A DNA stretch of 64,000 nucleotides from Massilia sp. PAMC28688 (GTDB taxonomy: Bacteria > Pseudomonadota > Gammaproteobacteria > Burkholderiales > Burkholderiaceae_D), in contig NZ_CP080378.1 in NCBI RefSeq assembly GCF_019443445.1, forward strand, positions 2,480,001 to 2,544,000, written 5' to 3'. Shown piece after piece: positions 9,301 to 17,686 of the stretch. Under the pieces are notes generated by a model. The model worked only from the letters and a program-made list of their open reading frames with translations, searched no databases and was not told the origin of the DNA. The translations under genes and the position numbers were made by a program. How positions within the stretch are numbered: position 1 is the first letter of the stretch; each line of letters begins with the position of its first letter.

Positions 9301-9671
9301 GCGTCGTCTCGATCAACAGCGATGGCACGGGCCTGCAGACCCTCTCGGGCAGCAAGCTCGCAGGCTGCGTCCTCAAGCCGCAGACCGCGATCTGGTCGAG
9401 CTGGCCGGAATGCGACGCCATCATGGTGGTGAGCGGCACCTCCCTGCGCAGCTACGATGCGCAGTCCGGCGCCGCCCGTATCACCTACGGCAATGTGCAA
9501 GTGCCTAATGGCCAGCTGAACTCCTTCTTTTATTTCAGCCCGCTCACGGCATGGGGCCAGGCCGGCATCCTGACTCAGGTGGTGTCGAACAGCGACTATA
9601 GCCAGGCTACGATGCTCAGTTACCTGCTCAAGACGGATCAGGCAGGCGTGACCCAGGTGGTGGTGCAGTAA
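6384..9671 (+). CDS. Large modular lipoprotein with regulatory-like fold, Ig-like repeats and propeller-like C-terminus
   Basis: A 1,095-residue protein exported as a lipoprotein: SLLLSLAGC lipobox with the acylated Cys at about residue 24, followed by Gly. Residues 43-115 (VSGRVVDAQSGQAIAGAEVKIG...TDADGKYSL) form a carboxypeptidase-regulatory-like beta sandwich. Residues 120-365 contain GPVMVEMTPIDPG and MPLYYFKESTGLWVREG, which resemble CILP/FAM171-type sandwiches and continue into a second carboxypeptidase-regulatory-like unit. Three Ig-like repeats (about 370-460, 461-545 and 546-635) share ITQHP...G..ASF.V.ASG...YQWLREGV. Residues 640-1095 hold repeated short beta motifs and may form a propeller. 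No catalytic motif is visible. A role in adhesion or the cell surface is inference. Confidence 0.75.
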   Translation: MSKLINVTRSLMLGASLLLSLAGCGGGGNDGATERPPHDSSVGSVSGRVVDAQSGQAIAGAEVKIGDQRTTTDADGKYSLKTVTFGPQRVVQFSKAEYASNFATVRVDIDGNTVADRTLARVGVRQEVSAADGGVVTMAGSPAMVTLPAAGIVRTGGAAYTGPVMVEMTPIDPGVNPLNMPGNFRAENEAVPIESMGALQVELRDSTGALLNLAPGKTATIRIPVPAGAASPPLTMPLYYFKESTGLWVREGAATLAGSAPNQYYEGTVSHFTVWNADMPMDTIYIHGCVVNASNQPRYATVTTDGIDYFGAAQEQTGQDGKFKIAARRNSKVQVSALVGDEVGSVYVTTGDSDIVLPSCIEVGAKPPVIVQQPVALTIAPGFIATLEVVAENAAQYTWYRNGTVVYAGGRSLTLFGTAGVAGTYHVVVSNAHGSVTSTSVSVTVAMPSAPPVISQQPADVHVVTGTAPTFSVVAAGDALTYQWLRDGVEIAGAQGPELTLPAALAGDNGAVFSVRVNNAAGAVTSAGARLVVAAEAVMPAITQHPGNVTAAVGQNASFAVSASGTGPLSYQWLREGVAIAGAVDATYQTGALTQADHGVKFSVRVSNAKGTVTSNAATVSISQGSGVSGLHLAFGYGSPVNNQLAYGAVPAAGGTAVPLHPAGQGELAGYLIQGQISNGLASDFYARSMLFWKNGTLIRRDLSGPNGLPPEVRLSTITSANACGLSNGSDDVQMGNDAVNALQSWLVVQKRGPDSACNTDDDQYFAVRANMGAADAPLQVSRPVATIHSAQGALTGWLVRNGMQMQRVNADFSNPVNLFTLPADDAEFMSGAELSNTAVFSAGDGVFAVDLNAAAPAALTRLATVAADETLSELQQANPREIVFALRGTTQTRLLRYTIATGTTQAIGTVGGLGDIAIVTPTRVLARSSQGGLLSFPLAGGAPTELAGSASMLSSLFIHAGGERIWQEANGSVVSINSDGTGLQTLSGSKLAGCVLKPQTAIWSSWPECDAIMVVSGTSLRSYDAQSGAARITYGNVQVPNGQLNSFFYFSPLTAWGQAGILTQVVSNSDYSQATMLSYLLKTDQAGVTQVVVQ

Positions 9672-9692
9672 GACTGGCGCATGCGCGTAGCG

Positions 9693-9717
9693 GAAAAGGG
9701 GCTTCGGCCCCTTTTCT
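9693..9717. terminator. Bidirectional terminator between lipoprotein and phosphofructokinase genes
   Basis: A ten-base-pair stem GAAAAGGGGC (9693-9702) with a TTCG loop and GCCCCTTTTC (9707-9716). The stem carries A/T runs at both ends, so it can act on either strand. It separates convergent genes and touches the stop codon of the minus-strand gene. Confidence 0.8.
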
Positions 9718-10927
9718 ACGCGCCGATCTTTTTCACCCGCGCGGCGCGCAGGCGATGCGCGTCCGGCATGCCGGCACCGAGCAGCGGCTTGAGGTAGCGG
9801 ATGAACGCTGGCGTCACATCGGTCCCGCTGGCGCTGATCAACTCATCTTCCATCACGCGCGTCTTGCCGGCCACCGATTCGAGCGCCACCAGCTCGTAGT
9901 CGACGGCGTAGTCGCCGCTGCGCTTGATCGCCACCGACCCGTCGCGCTCGCCCCACATGGCAAACTGCACGGCTTTTTCGCCCACCTCGCGCGCTTCGCG
10001 CTGGTCCACGTCCGACACGCAGCCGCTGAAGCTGCGCTGCAGGTAGCCAAAGGTGTCGCCGCGTACCCGCTTGATGCCCAGCTTTGACTTGATTTCATCG
10101 CACAGCAGGTCCGCCAGCGCCCCGGTGCCCGATAGCTGCACATTGCCGTGGGCGTCGCGCTCCACTTCCGCGGCCAGCAGGGTGGCAATGGCTTCGCCGG
10201 ACGCATCGTGAATGCCTTCGGACACCGCTACCACGCAGCGGCCATGCTTGTCATACATGGCCTTGACGTCGGCCAGGAAGTTCTCCAGCACGAAGGTGCG
10301 CTCCGGCAGATAGATCAGATGTGGGCCGTCGTCCGGGAACTTGCGGCCAAGCGCCGCGGCCGCGGTCAGAAAGCCCGCGTGGCGACCCATCACCACGCCC
10401 ACGTACACGCCGGGCAGCGAAGCGTTGTCCAGGTTGGCACCGGCAAAGGCCTGGGCCACGAAGCGCGCGGCCGACGGAAAGCCAGGCGTGTGGTCATTGC
10501 CAACCAGGTCGTTGTCGATGGTCTTGGGGATATGGATGCAGCGCAGGGGATAGCCATGCTTTTGCGCTTCCAGGCTGACGATGCGCACCGTGTCGGACGA
10601 ATCGTTCCCGCCAATGTAGAAAAAATGCTCGATCTGGTGCGCGCGCAGCGATTCAAAAATCTTCGCGCAGTAGGCCGCATCAGGCTTGTCGCGGGTCGAG
10701 CCCAGGGCCGACGATGGCGTGGCCGCCACCAGTTCCAGATTGGCCGTGGTTTCCTGCGTCAGGTCCAGGAAGTCCTGGTTGACAATGCCGCGCACGCCGT
10801 GCAGTGCGCCATACACCTTGGTGACATTGGCGAAGCGGCGCGCTTCCAGCACCACGCCCACCATCGATTGGTTGATGACGGCGGTCGGGCCGCCACCCTG
10901 GGCAACCAGAATTTTTCCTGACGACAT
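9716..10927 (-). CDS. 6-phosphofructokinase, predicted pyrophosphate-dependent
   Basis: A 403-residue PFK-family enzyme that interconverts fructose 6-phosphate and fructose 1,6-bisphosphate. The N-terminus KILVAQGGGPTAVINQS holds the phosphate-donor loop. The donor-selecting sites read GGNDSSDT and PKTIDNDLVG. Asp is at the place of E. coli PfkA Gly104, and Lys at the place of Gly124. In this family that combination marks PPi rather than ATP as donor, which makes the step reversible. GYLQRSF and an MGRHAGFL substrate segment are also present. The start at 10927 has a good AAGGAG site. It may be transcribed with the symporter genes 55 bases upstream. The PPi specificity is inferred from these residues. 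Confidence 0.88.
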   Translation of the reverse strand: MSSGKILVAQGGGPTAVINQSMVGVVLEARRFANVTKVYGALHGVRGIVNQDFLDLTQETTANLELVAATPSSALGSTRDKPDAAYCAKIFESLRAHQIEHFFYIGGNDSSDTVRIVSLEAQKHGYPLRCIHIPKTIDNDLVGNDHTPGFPSAARFVAQAFAGANLDNASLPGVYVGVVMGRHAGFLTAAAALGRKFPDDGPHLIYLPERTFVLENFLADVKAMYDKHGRCVVAVSEGIHDASGEAIATLLAAEVERDAHGNVQLSGTGALADLLCDEIKSKLGIKRVRGDTFGYLQRSFSGCVSDVDQREAREVGEKAVQFAMWGERDGSVAIKRSGDYAVDYELVALESVAGKTRVMEDELISASGTDVTPAFIRYLKPLLGAGMPDAHRLRAARVKKIGA

Positions 10928-10982
10928 AGCATCTCCTTGTAGTGGGCATGTTTGCCAATTCATTGTGGCCAGCTTACCTGAA

Positions 10983-13058
10983 TTACGCCTTGTTGATGAA
11001 GTCATCGACTTCGTCGGGCGAGCGGATATGGTCGACCAGGCCGTTGCTCATCGCGTCCGGTGCGGGGGTCAACAGGCTGACGATGACCAGTACCGCGATG
11101 CCTGCCGGGACGCCGAAAATGCCGGCCGAAATCGGTGCGATATGAAACCACTGGCCGGCGGCGCTGCCGCCCAGGATCGGGTGCGTGTGCAGCATGTAAA
11201 AGACGCACACCGAAAAGCCGGCCAGCATGCCGGCAATGGCGCCGGCGTGGTTGGCGCGCTTCCAGAACACGCCGCATACGAGGGCCGGGAACAGGGTCGA
11301 CGCGGCCAGCGAAAACGCGGCGCCCACCAGCGACAGGATGTCGGCCGGGCGCTGCGAAGCCGCATACGCCGCAATGAAAGCGACGCCGAGCAAGAGCAGC
11401 TTGGAGATCGTCACGCGCTTCTGGGTGGAGGCGGCCGGATCAACCACCTTGTAGTAGACGTCGTGCGAGAGGGCGTTGGAAATGGCCAGCAGCAGGCCAT
11501 CGGCCGTGGACAGCGCGGCGGCCAGGCCGCCGGCTGCCACCAGCCCGGAAATCACATACGGCAGGCCCGCGATTTCGGGCGTGGCGAGCACCAGCACGTC
11601 GCCATCGATGGCAATTTCCGCCAGCTGCACGATCCCATCGCCGTTGATGTCGGCCACGCTGATCAGGGGCGTGATGCGGTCCACATTGGCCCAGTAGGAG
11701 ATCCAGGTGGGCAGACTGGCAAAATCCGATCCCACCAGCGCGCTGTAGATGTCGTACTTGACCAGCACCGCGAGCGCGGGAATGGTCAGGTACACCAGCA
11801 GGATGAAGAACAGGGTCCAGAATACCGATACGCGGGTATCGCGCACGCTCGGGGTGGTATACGAGCGCATGAGGATGTGGGGCAGGGCGGCGGTACCGAG
11901 CATGAGGCACAGCACCAGCGCCAGGAAATTATTGCGGCGAATGTCTGAGCCTTCCGGCGTGTCCGCCGGGTAGGGCTGCGCGTGGGGCTGGGGCACGCGC
12001 GAGCGCGCCAGGTTGGCGTCGCGCGCAGCGCTCCAGATGCGGCCCGCCTCCTCGGCCGTCTTGGGGTAGGCGATGAGGGCGCGTTCGGCTGCGCGCACGT
12101 CCTGCATCGACACGTTGCGCAGGCGCGCTGCATCGAGCATGCGCTGCGCCTCCTGCAGGCCCGCTTCCCACGACGCCGGCAGCGTGCGCACACGTTCATC
12201 GAATTGCTCGGCACGCATGCGGAACATCGAGCGCACCTGCATTTCGCGCGGGTCCGACTGCAGTTCGCGTTCCCGCTCGGCCAGCTTGGGCAGCACCGCG
12301 CCATAGGCCATTTGTGGCACCGGGTTGTCGGTATGTTTCATCGACAGCCACATGGTGGGAATCAGGAAGGCGACCAGGATGATGATGTACTGCGCCACCT
12401 GGGTCCAGGTAATGGCGCGCATGCCGCCCAGGAAGGAGCACACCAGGATGCTGGCCAGCCCCAGGAAAATCCCGACCGAGAAATCGACTCCCGTAAAGCG
12501 CGAGGCAATCAGGCCTACTGCGTAAATCTGCGCCACCACGTAGGTGAAGGACACGATGATCGTGGCCCCCACCGCGATCATGCGCACCGGCGCGCCGCTG
12601 CCTTGCCGGCCGCCGCCAAAGCGCACGGCCAGAAAGTCGGGAATGGTGTACTGGGCGAAGCGCCGCAGGTAGGGCGCGATCAGCAGCGCCACCAGGCAGT
12701 AGCCACCGGTCCAGCCCATGATGTAGGCCAGGCCGTCGAAGCCGTACAGGTACAGGCCACCGGCCAGGCTGATGAAACTGGCCGCCGAGATCCAGTCGGC
12801 GGCCGTGGCCATGCCGTTGAACAGGGCCGGGACGCGGCGTCCGGCCACATAGTATTCCGAGACGTTGGAGGTGCGGCTGATGACGCCGATGGCCGCGTAC
12901 AGGCCAATGGTGGCGACCATGAACAGGTAGCCGATCCACACACGCGGCATGCCTTCGTTTTCCAGGCTCGCCAGCGACACCAAAAAGCCGGCAAAGCACG
13001 CCGTGTAATACAAATAGTAGCGCGACAGGCGCCGGAAGTAGGAGTCCTTGCTTTTCAT
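10983..13058 (-). CDS. Sodium:solute symporter, large subunit (VC_2705-type)
   Basis: A 691-residue member of the sodium:solute symporter family with more than a dozen hydrophobic helices. SSS signatures include EYYVAGRRVPALFNGMATAADWISAASFISLAG and GLVAAGGLAAALSTADGLLLAISNALSHD, as in acetate permease-like proteins. Residues about 240-373 form a hydrophilic, helical insertion between membrane segments. Residues 470-481 (DINGDGIVQLAE) fit the twelve-residue EF-hand calcium loop exactly. Together with the small subunit encoded just upstream, it matches the two-part VC_2705/DUF4212 symporters. The transported solute is unknown; a short carboxylate such as acetate is a guess. The start overlaps the small-subunit stop as ATGA. 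Confidence 0.87.
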   Translation of the reverse strand: MKSKDSYFRRLSRYYLYYTACFAGFLVSLASLENEGMPRVWIGYLFMVATIGLYAAIGVISRTSNVSEYYVAGRRVPALFNGMATAADWISAASFISLAGGLYLYGFDGLAYIMGWTGGYCLVALLIAPYLRRFAQYTIPDFLAVRFGGGRQGSGAPVRMIAVGATIIVSFTYVVAQIYAVGLIASRFTGVDFSVGIFLGLASILVCSFLGGMRAITWTQVAQYIIILVAFLIPTMWLSMKHTDNPVPQMAYGAVLPKLAERERELQSDPREMQVRSMFRMRAEQFDERVRTLPASWEAGLQEAQRMLDAARLRNVSMQDVRAAERALIAYPKTAEEAGRIWSAARDANLARSRVPQPHAQPYPADTPEGSDIRRNNFLALVLCLMLGTAALPHILMRSYTTPSVRDTRVSVFWTLFFILLVYLTIPALAVLVKYDIYSALVGSDFASLPTWISYWANVDRITPLISVADINGDGIVQLAEIAIDGDVLVLATPEIAGLPYVISGLVAAGGLAAALSTADGLLLAISNALSHDVYYKVVDPAASTQKRVTISKLLLLGVAFIAAYAASQRPADILSLVGAAFSLAASTLFPALVCGVFWKRANHAGAIAGMLAGFSVCVFYMLHTHPILGGSAAGQWFHIAPISAGIFGVPAGIAVLVIVSLLTPAPDAMSNGLVDHIRSPDEVDDFINKA

Positions 13059-13339
13059 GCGGCGCCCCGCATGGCGCGCACAAAGCGGCGGTCGGCGCGC
13101 CGCATGGCCAGCGCGTAGATGCCGATCACGGCAAGGTAGATCAGCGAGCAGCCCTGGGCGGCCATGTAGAACGACAGCGGCCATCCAAGCACGGTAAGCG
13201 TGGCCAGCTCACGCGCAAAGAAGACGGTGACGACGGTGGTCAGGAACCATAGCCCGCACAGCATTGCCGTTACGCGGCGCGCGCGGCGCCAGTGCAGCGC
13301 ACGTTGACGCAGCAAGGCCGCGAGCGGCGTGGATGTCAT
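13055..13339 (-). CDS. Sodium:solute symporter small subunit (DUF4212)
   Basis: A 94-residue membrane protein with two helices (about residues 24-43 and 52-76) and the family pattern HWRRARRVTAMLCGLWFLTTVV...GWPLSFYMAAQGCSLIYLAVIGIYAL. It is found as the accessory subunit of VC_2705-type symporters. It overlaps the upstream histidine kinase gene and the downstream large subunit by four bases each, so the whole set is translationally coupled. Confidence 0.85.
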   Translation of the reverse strand: MTSTPLAALLRQRALHWRRARRVTAMLCGLWFLTTVVTVFFARELATLTVLGWPLSFYMAAQGCSLIYLAVIGIYALAMRRADRRFVRAMRGAA

Positions 13340-14841
13340 GCTGGCTCCTTATGATGGGGGAAGGTGATGCGGAATTGCGACCCGGGCCACCTGGCGCTGC
13401 TGCTGTGTGGATTGTGGAAGATGTCGACTTCGGCGTCATGCTGCTGGGCGATCTCGCGCACGATGGCCAGGCCAAGACCGCTGCCTTGCGCCGTGCTCCC
13501 CAGTACCCGGTAAAACCGTTCAAACACGTGGCCGCGTTCACCCGGTGCGATGCCGGGCCCGGTATCTTCCACTTCCAGCACGGCGTACTCTTCATCCTGG
13601 CGCACGCGCACCGTTACGCTGCCGCGCGCGGGCGTGTAGCGCAGGGCGTTGTCGATCAGGTTCGACAGCAGCTCGCGCAGCATGACGGCATTGCCTTCGA
13701 TGGGAACCGGGGCGGCGGCGCCCTCGAAGCCCATGTCGATCCTGGCCGCCATCGATGCCTGCACCCATTCGCGCACCGTGTCGCGCGCCACCGCGTTCAA
13801 GTCCAGCGCGGCAAGGGCAGTACCGGCATGCGGATGGTGCTCGGCCCTGGCCAGCGCCAGCAGCTGGTTGACCAGGCGCGTGGCCGACTCCGAACTGGTG
13901 GCCAGCTGCTCGAGCGAGCGGTGGATTTCGTCGGGATGCTTCTGGCGCAGGGCCAGCTCGGACTGCATGCGCATGCCTGCCAGCGGGGTCTTCATCTGGT
14001 GCGCTGCGTCGGCGATGAAGCGCTTCTGCATTTCGATGGTCTGCGACAGGCGACCCAGCATGTCGTTGAGGGAGCCGACCAGCGGCGAAATCTCTTCCGG
14101 CACCTGGCGCGCGTCGATCGGCGAGAGGTCGTCGGGGCGGCGCGCACGGATACGCTCCTGCAGCTGGGCCAGCGGCGACAGGCCGCGCGCCAGCGCAAAC
14201 CAGACCAGGGCCAGCACGATGGGCAGGATGATGAACTGGGGCAGGATCACGCCCTTGATGATTTCGTTGGCCAGCTGCGCGCGCTTGTCCAGCGTTTCGG
14301 CCACCTGCACCAGGGCGGCGGGCGGCTCGTCGCCCGGGGCCGATTTCGGGCGCAGGTTCACATATGAAAAGGCGATGCGCACCGGCGTGCCGTTCATGCT
14401 GTCGTTGCGAAAGTGGACGCGCCCGGTGCGGTAGCGGTCGGGGGACAGCGGTTGCGGCATGTCGCGGTCGCCGTCCACGTGCTCGGCCTGCGGGCCGGTG
14501 ATCTGGAAGTAGACGCTGTCCACATCATCGGCGCGCAGGATGTCGCGCGCACTGCCGGGCAGGCGCGAGATCACGCGGCCATCGACTTCCTTGACCTGCT
14601 GCGCCAGCACCGTCACGCTGTCTTCCAGTGCGTGGTCGAAGGGCTGGTTGGCGATCGATTTGGCCACCAGGTAGGTGATGGCGATACTCATGGGCCACAG
14701 CAGCAGCAGCGGGGCCAGCATCCAGTCGAGGATCTCGCCAAACAGCGAGTGCTGCATGTTTTCGTCCGGCTCCGGATTGGGCGGGACGTACAGCGCCACG
14801 GGCGCGGCGTCGGCCTGGCTGCCGGCGAAACCGTTCTCCAC
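13336..14841 (-). CDS. Sensor histidine kinase (TctE/QseC-like)
   Basis: An inner-membrane sensor kinase of up to 501 residues. A first membrane helix lies near residues 40-60, and a periplasmic domain of about 130 residues follows. A second helix (IILPIVLALVWFALARGL) leads into a HAMP-like linker. The HisKA box FIADAAHQMKTPLAGMRMQSELAL has the phosphorylated His, and the ATPase domain has N, DTGPGIAP and GSGLGLAIV boxes. The first possible codon is GTG directly after the response-regulator stop. An ATG 28 codons further in (14757), with GGAG upstream, is an equally good start. It presumably controls the symporter genes it overlaps, as TctDE controls carboxylate uptake; the ligand is unknown. 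Confidence 0.88.
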   Translation of the reverse strand: MENGFAGSQADAAPVALYVPPNPEPDENMQHSLFGEILDWMLAPLLLLWPMSIAITYLVAKSIANQPFDHALEDSVTVLAQQVKEVDGRVISRLPGSARDILRADDVDSVYFQITGPQAEHVDGDRDMPQPLSPDRYRTGRVHFRNDSMNGTPVRIAFSYVNLRPKSAPGDEPPAALVQVAETLDKRAQLANEIIKGVILPQFIILPIVLALVWFALARGLSPLAQLQERIRARRPDDLSPIDARQVPEEISPLVGSLNDMLGRLSQTIEMQKRFIADAAHQMKTPLAGMRMQSELALRQKHPDEIHRSLEQLATSSESATRLVNQLLALARAEHHPHAGTALAALDLNAVARDTVREWVQASMAARIDMGFEGAAAPVPIEGNAVMLRELLSNLIDNALRYTPARGSVTVRVRQDEEYAVLEVEDTGPGIAPGERGHVFERFYRVLGSTAQGSGLGLAIVREIAQQHDAEVDIFHNPHSSSARWPGSQFRITFPHHKEPA

Positions 14842-15525
14842 TTAGGATTCGCCCGCCGCCGCGAATTTTTCGAGGCAGTAGCCCAGACCGCGCACGGTGG
14901 CAATGCGCACGCCGCCCACCTCGATTTTCTTGCGCAGGCGGTGGACATAGACTTCGATGGCATTGTTCGACACTTCCTCGCCCCATTCGCACAGATGGTC
15001 CACCAGCTGCTCCTTCGACACCAGGCGCCCGGTGCGCGCCAGCAGGATTTCGAGCAGGCCCAGTTCACGCGCCGACAGGTCCAGCATCTGCTCGTTGATG
15101 TAGGCGCTGCGGCCCACCTGGTCGTAGGCCAGCGGGCCGTTGCGCACCACGGTGGGACCGCCGCCGGCGCCGCGCCGGGTCAGGGCGCGCACCCGCGCTT
15201 CCAGTTCCGACAGGGCAAAGGGCTTGGCCATGTAGTCGTCGGCGCCCAGGTCCAGGCCATTGACACGCTGCTCGATCGAGTCGGCCGCCGTCAGGATCAG
15301 CACCGGCAGCAGGGAGGCGCGCGTGCGCAGGCGGCGCAGCACTTCCAGGCCGGACAGGCGGGGCAGGCCCAGGTCCAGGATCAGCAGGTCGAACTCCTGG
15401 GTCGACAGGGCAGTGTCGGCGTCTTCGCCATTGTGGACGCAGTCGATCGCATAACCGGACTGGCGCAGTGAGCGCGTCAAGCCATCGGCAAGTACGCTAT
15501 CATCTTCGGCTAGTAAAATACGCAT
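14842..15525 (-). CDS. OmpR/TctD-family response regulator
   Basis: A 227-residue regulator. The receiver domain MRILLAEDDSVLADGL has the acidic pair. The phospho-acceptor Asp is in DLLILDLGLPRLSG, and the conserved Lys is in DYMAKPFALSELEAR. A winged-helix DNA-binding domain follows (LDLSARELGLLEILLARTGRLVSKEQLVDHL...NAIEVYVHRLRKKI). The start was set at the ATG at 15525, because upstream extension reads non-family sequence. It is the first gene of the regulator-kinase-symporter operon and is divergent from recA. Confidence 0.92.
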   Translation of the reverse strand: MRILLAEDDSVLADGLTRSLRQSGYAIDCVHNGEDADTALSTQEFDLLILDLGLPRLSGLEVLRRLRTRASLLPVLILTAADSIEQRVNGLDLGADDYMAKPFALSELEARVRALTRRGAGGGPTVVRNGPLAYDQVGRSAYINEQMLDLSARELGLLEILLARTGRLVSKEQLVDHLCEWGEEVSNNAIEVYVHRLRKKIEVGGVRIATVRGLGYCLEKFAAAGES

Positions 15526-15610
15526 GAATGGCACCCGGAAATATGTGCGCCTATTGTGTTTCATTTATCCCGGCCCCGGGAAAATTTTTGAAAACTCCCG
15601 CAAACACTGC

Positions 15611-15640
15611 TTGCCAAGACTACTGTACGCTTGTACAGTA
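15611..15640 (+). promoter_or_regulatory. recA promoter with LexA (SOS) box
   Basis: A -35 like TTGCCA (15611-15616) and a -10 like TACAGT (15634-15639) are separated by 17 bases. The sequence TACTGTACGCTTGTACAGTA (15621-15640) keeps both half-sites of the LexA consensus TACTGT-N8-ACAGTA and covers the -10. Occupancy by LexA would block RNA polymerase, so recA should be SOS-induced. The start of recA lies 43 bases downstream. Confidence 0.88.
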
Positions 15641-15682
15641 CTGACTGTGATGTGAAAACCGCCCTTTTTCTGAAAGAAAATA

Positions 15683-16765
15683 ATGGACGACAAGAAAAAC
15701 GTAATGAATGCTGCGGAAAAGGGCAAGGCGCTGGCCGCCGCCCTGGCGCAAATCGAAAAGCAGTTCGGCAAGGGTTCGGTCATGCGCATGGATGCGTCCA
15801 CCCCGGTCGAGGAAGTGCAGACCGTGTCCACCGGTTCGCTGGGCCTGGACATCGCGCTGGGCGTGGGCGGGCTGCCGCGCGGCCGCGTGGTCGAAATTTA
15901 CGGTCCCGAGTCGTCCGGTAAAACCACGCTGACGCTGCAGACCATCGCGCAAATGCAAAAGCTGGGCGGCACCTGCGCCTTTATCGACGCCGAGCACGCG
16001 CTGGACGTTACCTACGCCCAAAAGCTGGGCATCAACCTGTCGGAGCTGCTCATTTCGCAGCCGGACACGGGCGAGCAGGCGCTGGAAATCTGCGATGCGC
16101 TGGTGCGCTCGGGCAGCGTGGACATGATCGTGGTCGACTCCGTGGCGGCACTGACACCGCGCGCCGAGATCGAGGGCGACATGGGCGACTCCCTGCCAGG
16201 CCTGCAGGCACGCCTCATGTCCCAGGCACTGCGCAAGCTGACCGGCTCCATCAACCGCACCAACACGCTGGTGATCTTCATTAACCAGATCCGCATGAAG
16301 ATCGGCGTCATGTTTGGCAGCCCGGAAACTACCACCGGTGGCAATGCGCTCAAGTTCTATGCCTCCGTACGCCTGGACATCCGCCGTACCGGTTCCATCA
16401 AGTCCGGCGACGAAGTCATCGGCAATGAAACCAAGGTCAAGGTCGTCAAGAACAAGATCGCGCCGCCATTCAAGGAAGCGCACTTCGACATCCTGTATGG
16501 CGAAGGCACGTCGCGCGAAGGCGAAATCCTCGATCTGGGCGCCGACAACAAGATCGTGGAGAAGTCCGGTTCCTGGTACAGCTATAACGGCGAACGTATC
16601 GGCCAGGGCAAGGACAATGCGCGCATCTATCTCAAGGAGCGGCCGGCACTGGCGCGCGAAATCGAGAACAAGGTCCGCGTGGCGCTGGGTGTGCGTGAAC
16701 TGCCGCCTGCAGCCGGGGAAGAGCAGCCGGCCAAGGTCGCCAAGCTCAAGGCTGTTGCCGAGTAA
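15683..16765 (+). CDS. recA: Recombinase RecA
   Basis: RecA polymerises on single-stranded DNA for homologous recombination and activates LexA self-cleavage. The 360-residue protein has Walker [14 protein letters not shown] and Walker [12 protein letters not shown]1/L2 DNA-binding loops are also present ([40 protein letters not shown]). Length and sequence are those of a complete betaproteobacterial RecA. A LexA box controls the promoter, and recX follows after nine bases. Confidence 0.98.
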   Translation: MDDKKNVMNAAEKGKALAAALAQIEKQFGKGSVMRMDASTPVEEVQTVSTGSLGLDIALGVGGLPRGRVVEIYGPESSGKTTLTLQTIAQMQKLGGTCAFIDAEHALDVTYAQKLGINLSELLISQPDTGEQALEICDALVRSGSVDMIVVDSVAALTPRAEIEGDMGDSLPGLQARLMSQALRKLTGSINRTNTLVIFINQIRMKIGVMFGSPETTTGGNALKFYASVRLDIRRTGSIKSGDEVIGNETKVKVVKNKIAPPFKEAHFDILYGEGTSREGEILDLGADNKIVEKSGSWYSYNGERIGQGKDNARIYLKERPALAREIENKVRVALGVRELPPAAGEEQPAKVAKLKAVAE

Positions 16766-16774
16766 TCGGCTGGT

Positions 16775-17239
16775 GTGGCCGTGCCAGCGCCCCGGTTAAG
16801 CCTCAAGGCCCGTGCCTTGCGTTTTCTGTCGATGCGCGAGCACAGCCGGCTGGAGCTGGGGCGCAAGCTGGCGCGCCATGCAGAGGAGGGCGACGATGTC
16901 GATGCCCTGCTCGATTTTCTGGAAAAGAATAACTGGCTGTCGCAGGAGCGGTTTTCCGAGTCGCTCATCCACCGCCGGGCCGCGCGCTTTGGCAACAGCC
17001 GCATCGTGGCCGAGCTGCAAAGCCACGGGGTGGCGGGCGAAGCCCTGCAGGAACTCAAGCAAGGCTTGAACGAGAGCGAAACGGCGCGCGCCTGCGAGGT
17101 GTGGCAGCGCAAGTTCGGCACGGTGGCGACCGATCCTGCCGAGCGCAACAAGCAGATGCGCTTCCTGATGCAGCGCGGGTTTTCCCAAAAGGCGGTGCGC
17201 ACTGCCATGAAGGGGGACCCTGGCGAGGATGACTGGTAG
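16775..17239 (+). CDS. recX: Regulatory protein RecX
   Basis: RecX caps and limits RecA filaments. This 154-residue protein shows the three-helix repeats typical of the family, for example [23 protein letters not shown] and [29 protein letters not shown]. The start is a GTG nine bases after the recA stop, so the pair is co-transcribed from the SOS promoter. Confidence 0.93.
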   Translation: MAVPAPRLSLKARALRFLSMREHSRLELGRKLARHAEEGDDVDALLDFLEKNNWLSQERFSESLIHRRAARFGNSRIVAELQSHGVAGEALQELKQGLNESETARACEVWQRKFGTVATDPAERNKQMRFLMQRGFSQKAVRTAMKGDPGEDDW

Positions 17240-17353
17240 CGGGCAGGTTGCTCGTCCGGGGGCGCAGTGCCGGGCTCAGAAGTCCGGCCGGCGCGGCATC
17301 CGTACAACTGTGCATTGCCGCACAAGCGGTTCGCACGCACACTGTTTTTGTCC

Positions 17354-17478
17354 AAGGCGGAAAAGCGAGGACTTGACGTCCCTGGCATGGCCCGTAACGT
17401 CGCCTGGCAGCAGCCGGGCGCCTTACTCCTCAACGGCTATGTACATGGGGCGCCGAGCCTTCGCTTTTCCGTCTTTTT
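17354..17478 (+). ncRNA. Candidate structured small RNA in the recX to DUF2889 gap
   Basis: The 447-base gap 17240-17686 has no credible protein gene. Inside it, 17354-17370 can pair with 17458-17475 to form a stem of about 17 base pairs (core CGGAAAAGCGAGG with CCTTCGCTTTTCCG, one bulge, one G-U). A T-rich run follows (17474-17482), as at an intrinsic terminator. The enclosed 87 bases can form further hairpins, for example CCTGGC-AGCA-GCCGGG (17403-17418), or a GGCGCC/GGCGCC helix (17417-17422 with 17449-17454). A smaller hairpin CCGC-ACAA-GCGG lies at about 17318-17329. I do not recognise a known RNA family. The structure could instead be a long terminator for recX or a leader of the next gene. 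Confidence 0.4.
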
Positions 17479-17686
17479 GTTTGCCAGCCGTGCCCGGGCT
17501 ATCATTGCCCGCGAATATCATATCAGTCTGACAATCTCCACTCAAATAACCCTGCCGAGCAGCGCTGTGCTAAAATTTCATGGTTTTAGCAGCGCCGCAT
17601 GAGCGGTTGTTGCCGTAGAAGCTGCGGCAACGTGCGTAAGCACACTGGCTGCATACTATTTACGCCGCATTTCGGCATTGGTCTTT

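Noticed and set aside
16627..17433. 268-codon minus-strand frame covering recX
   Set aside because: It is antisense to recX, a certain gene by context and sequence, and no domain could be read in it.
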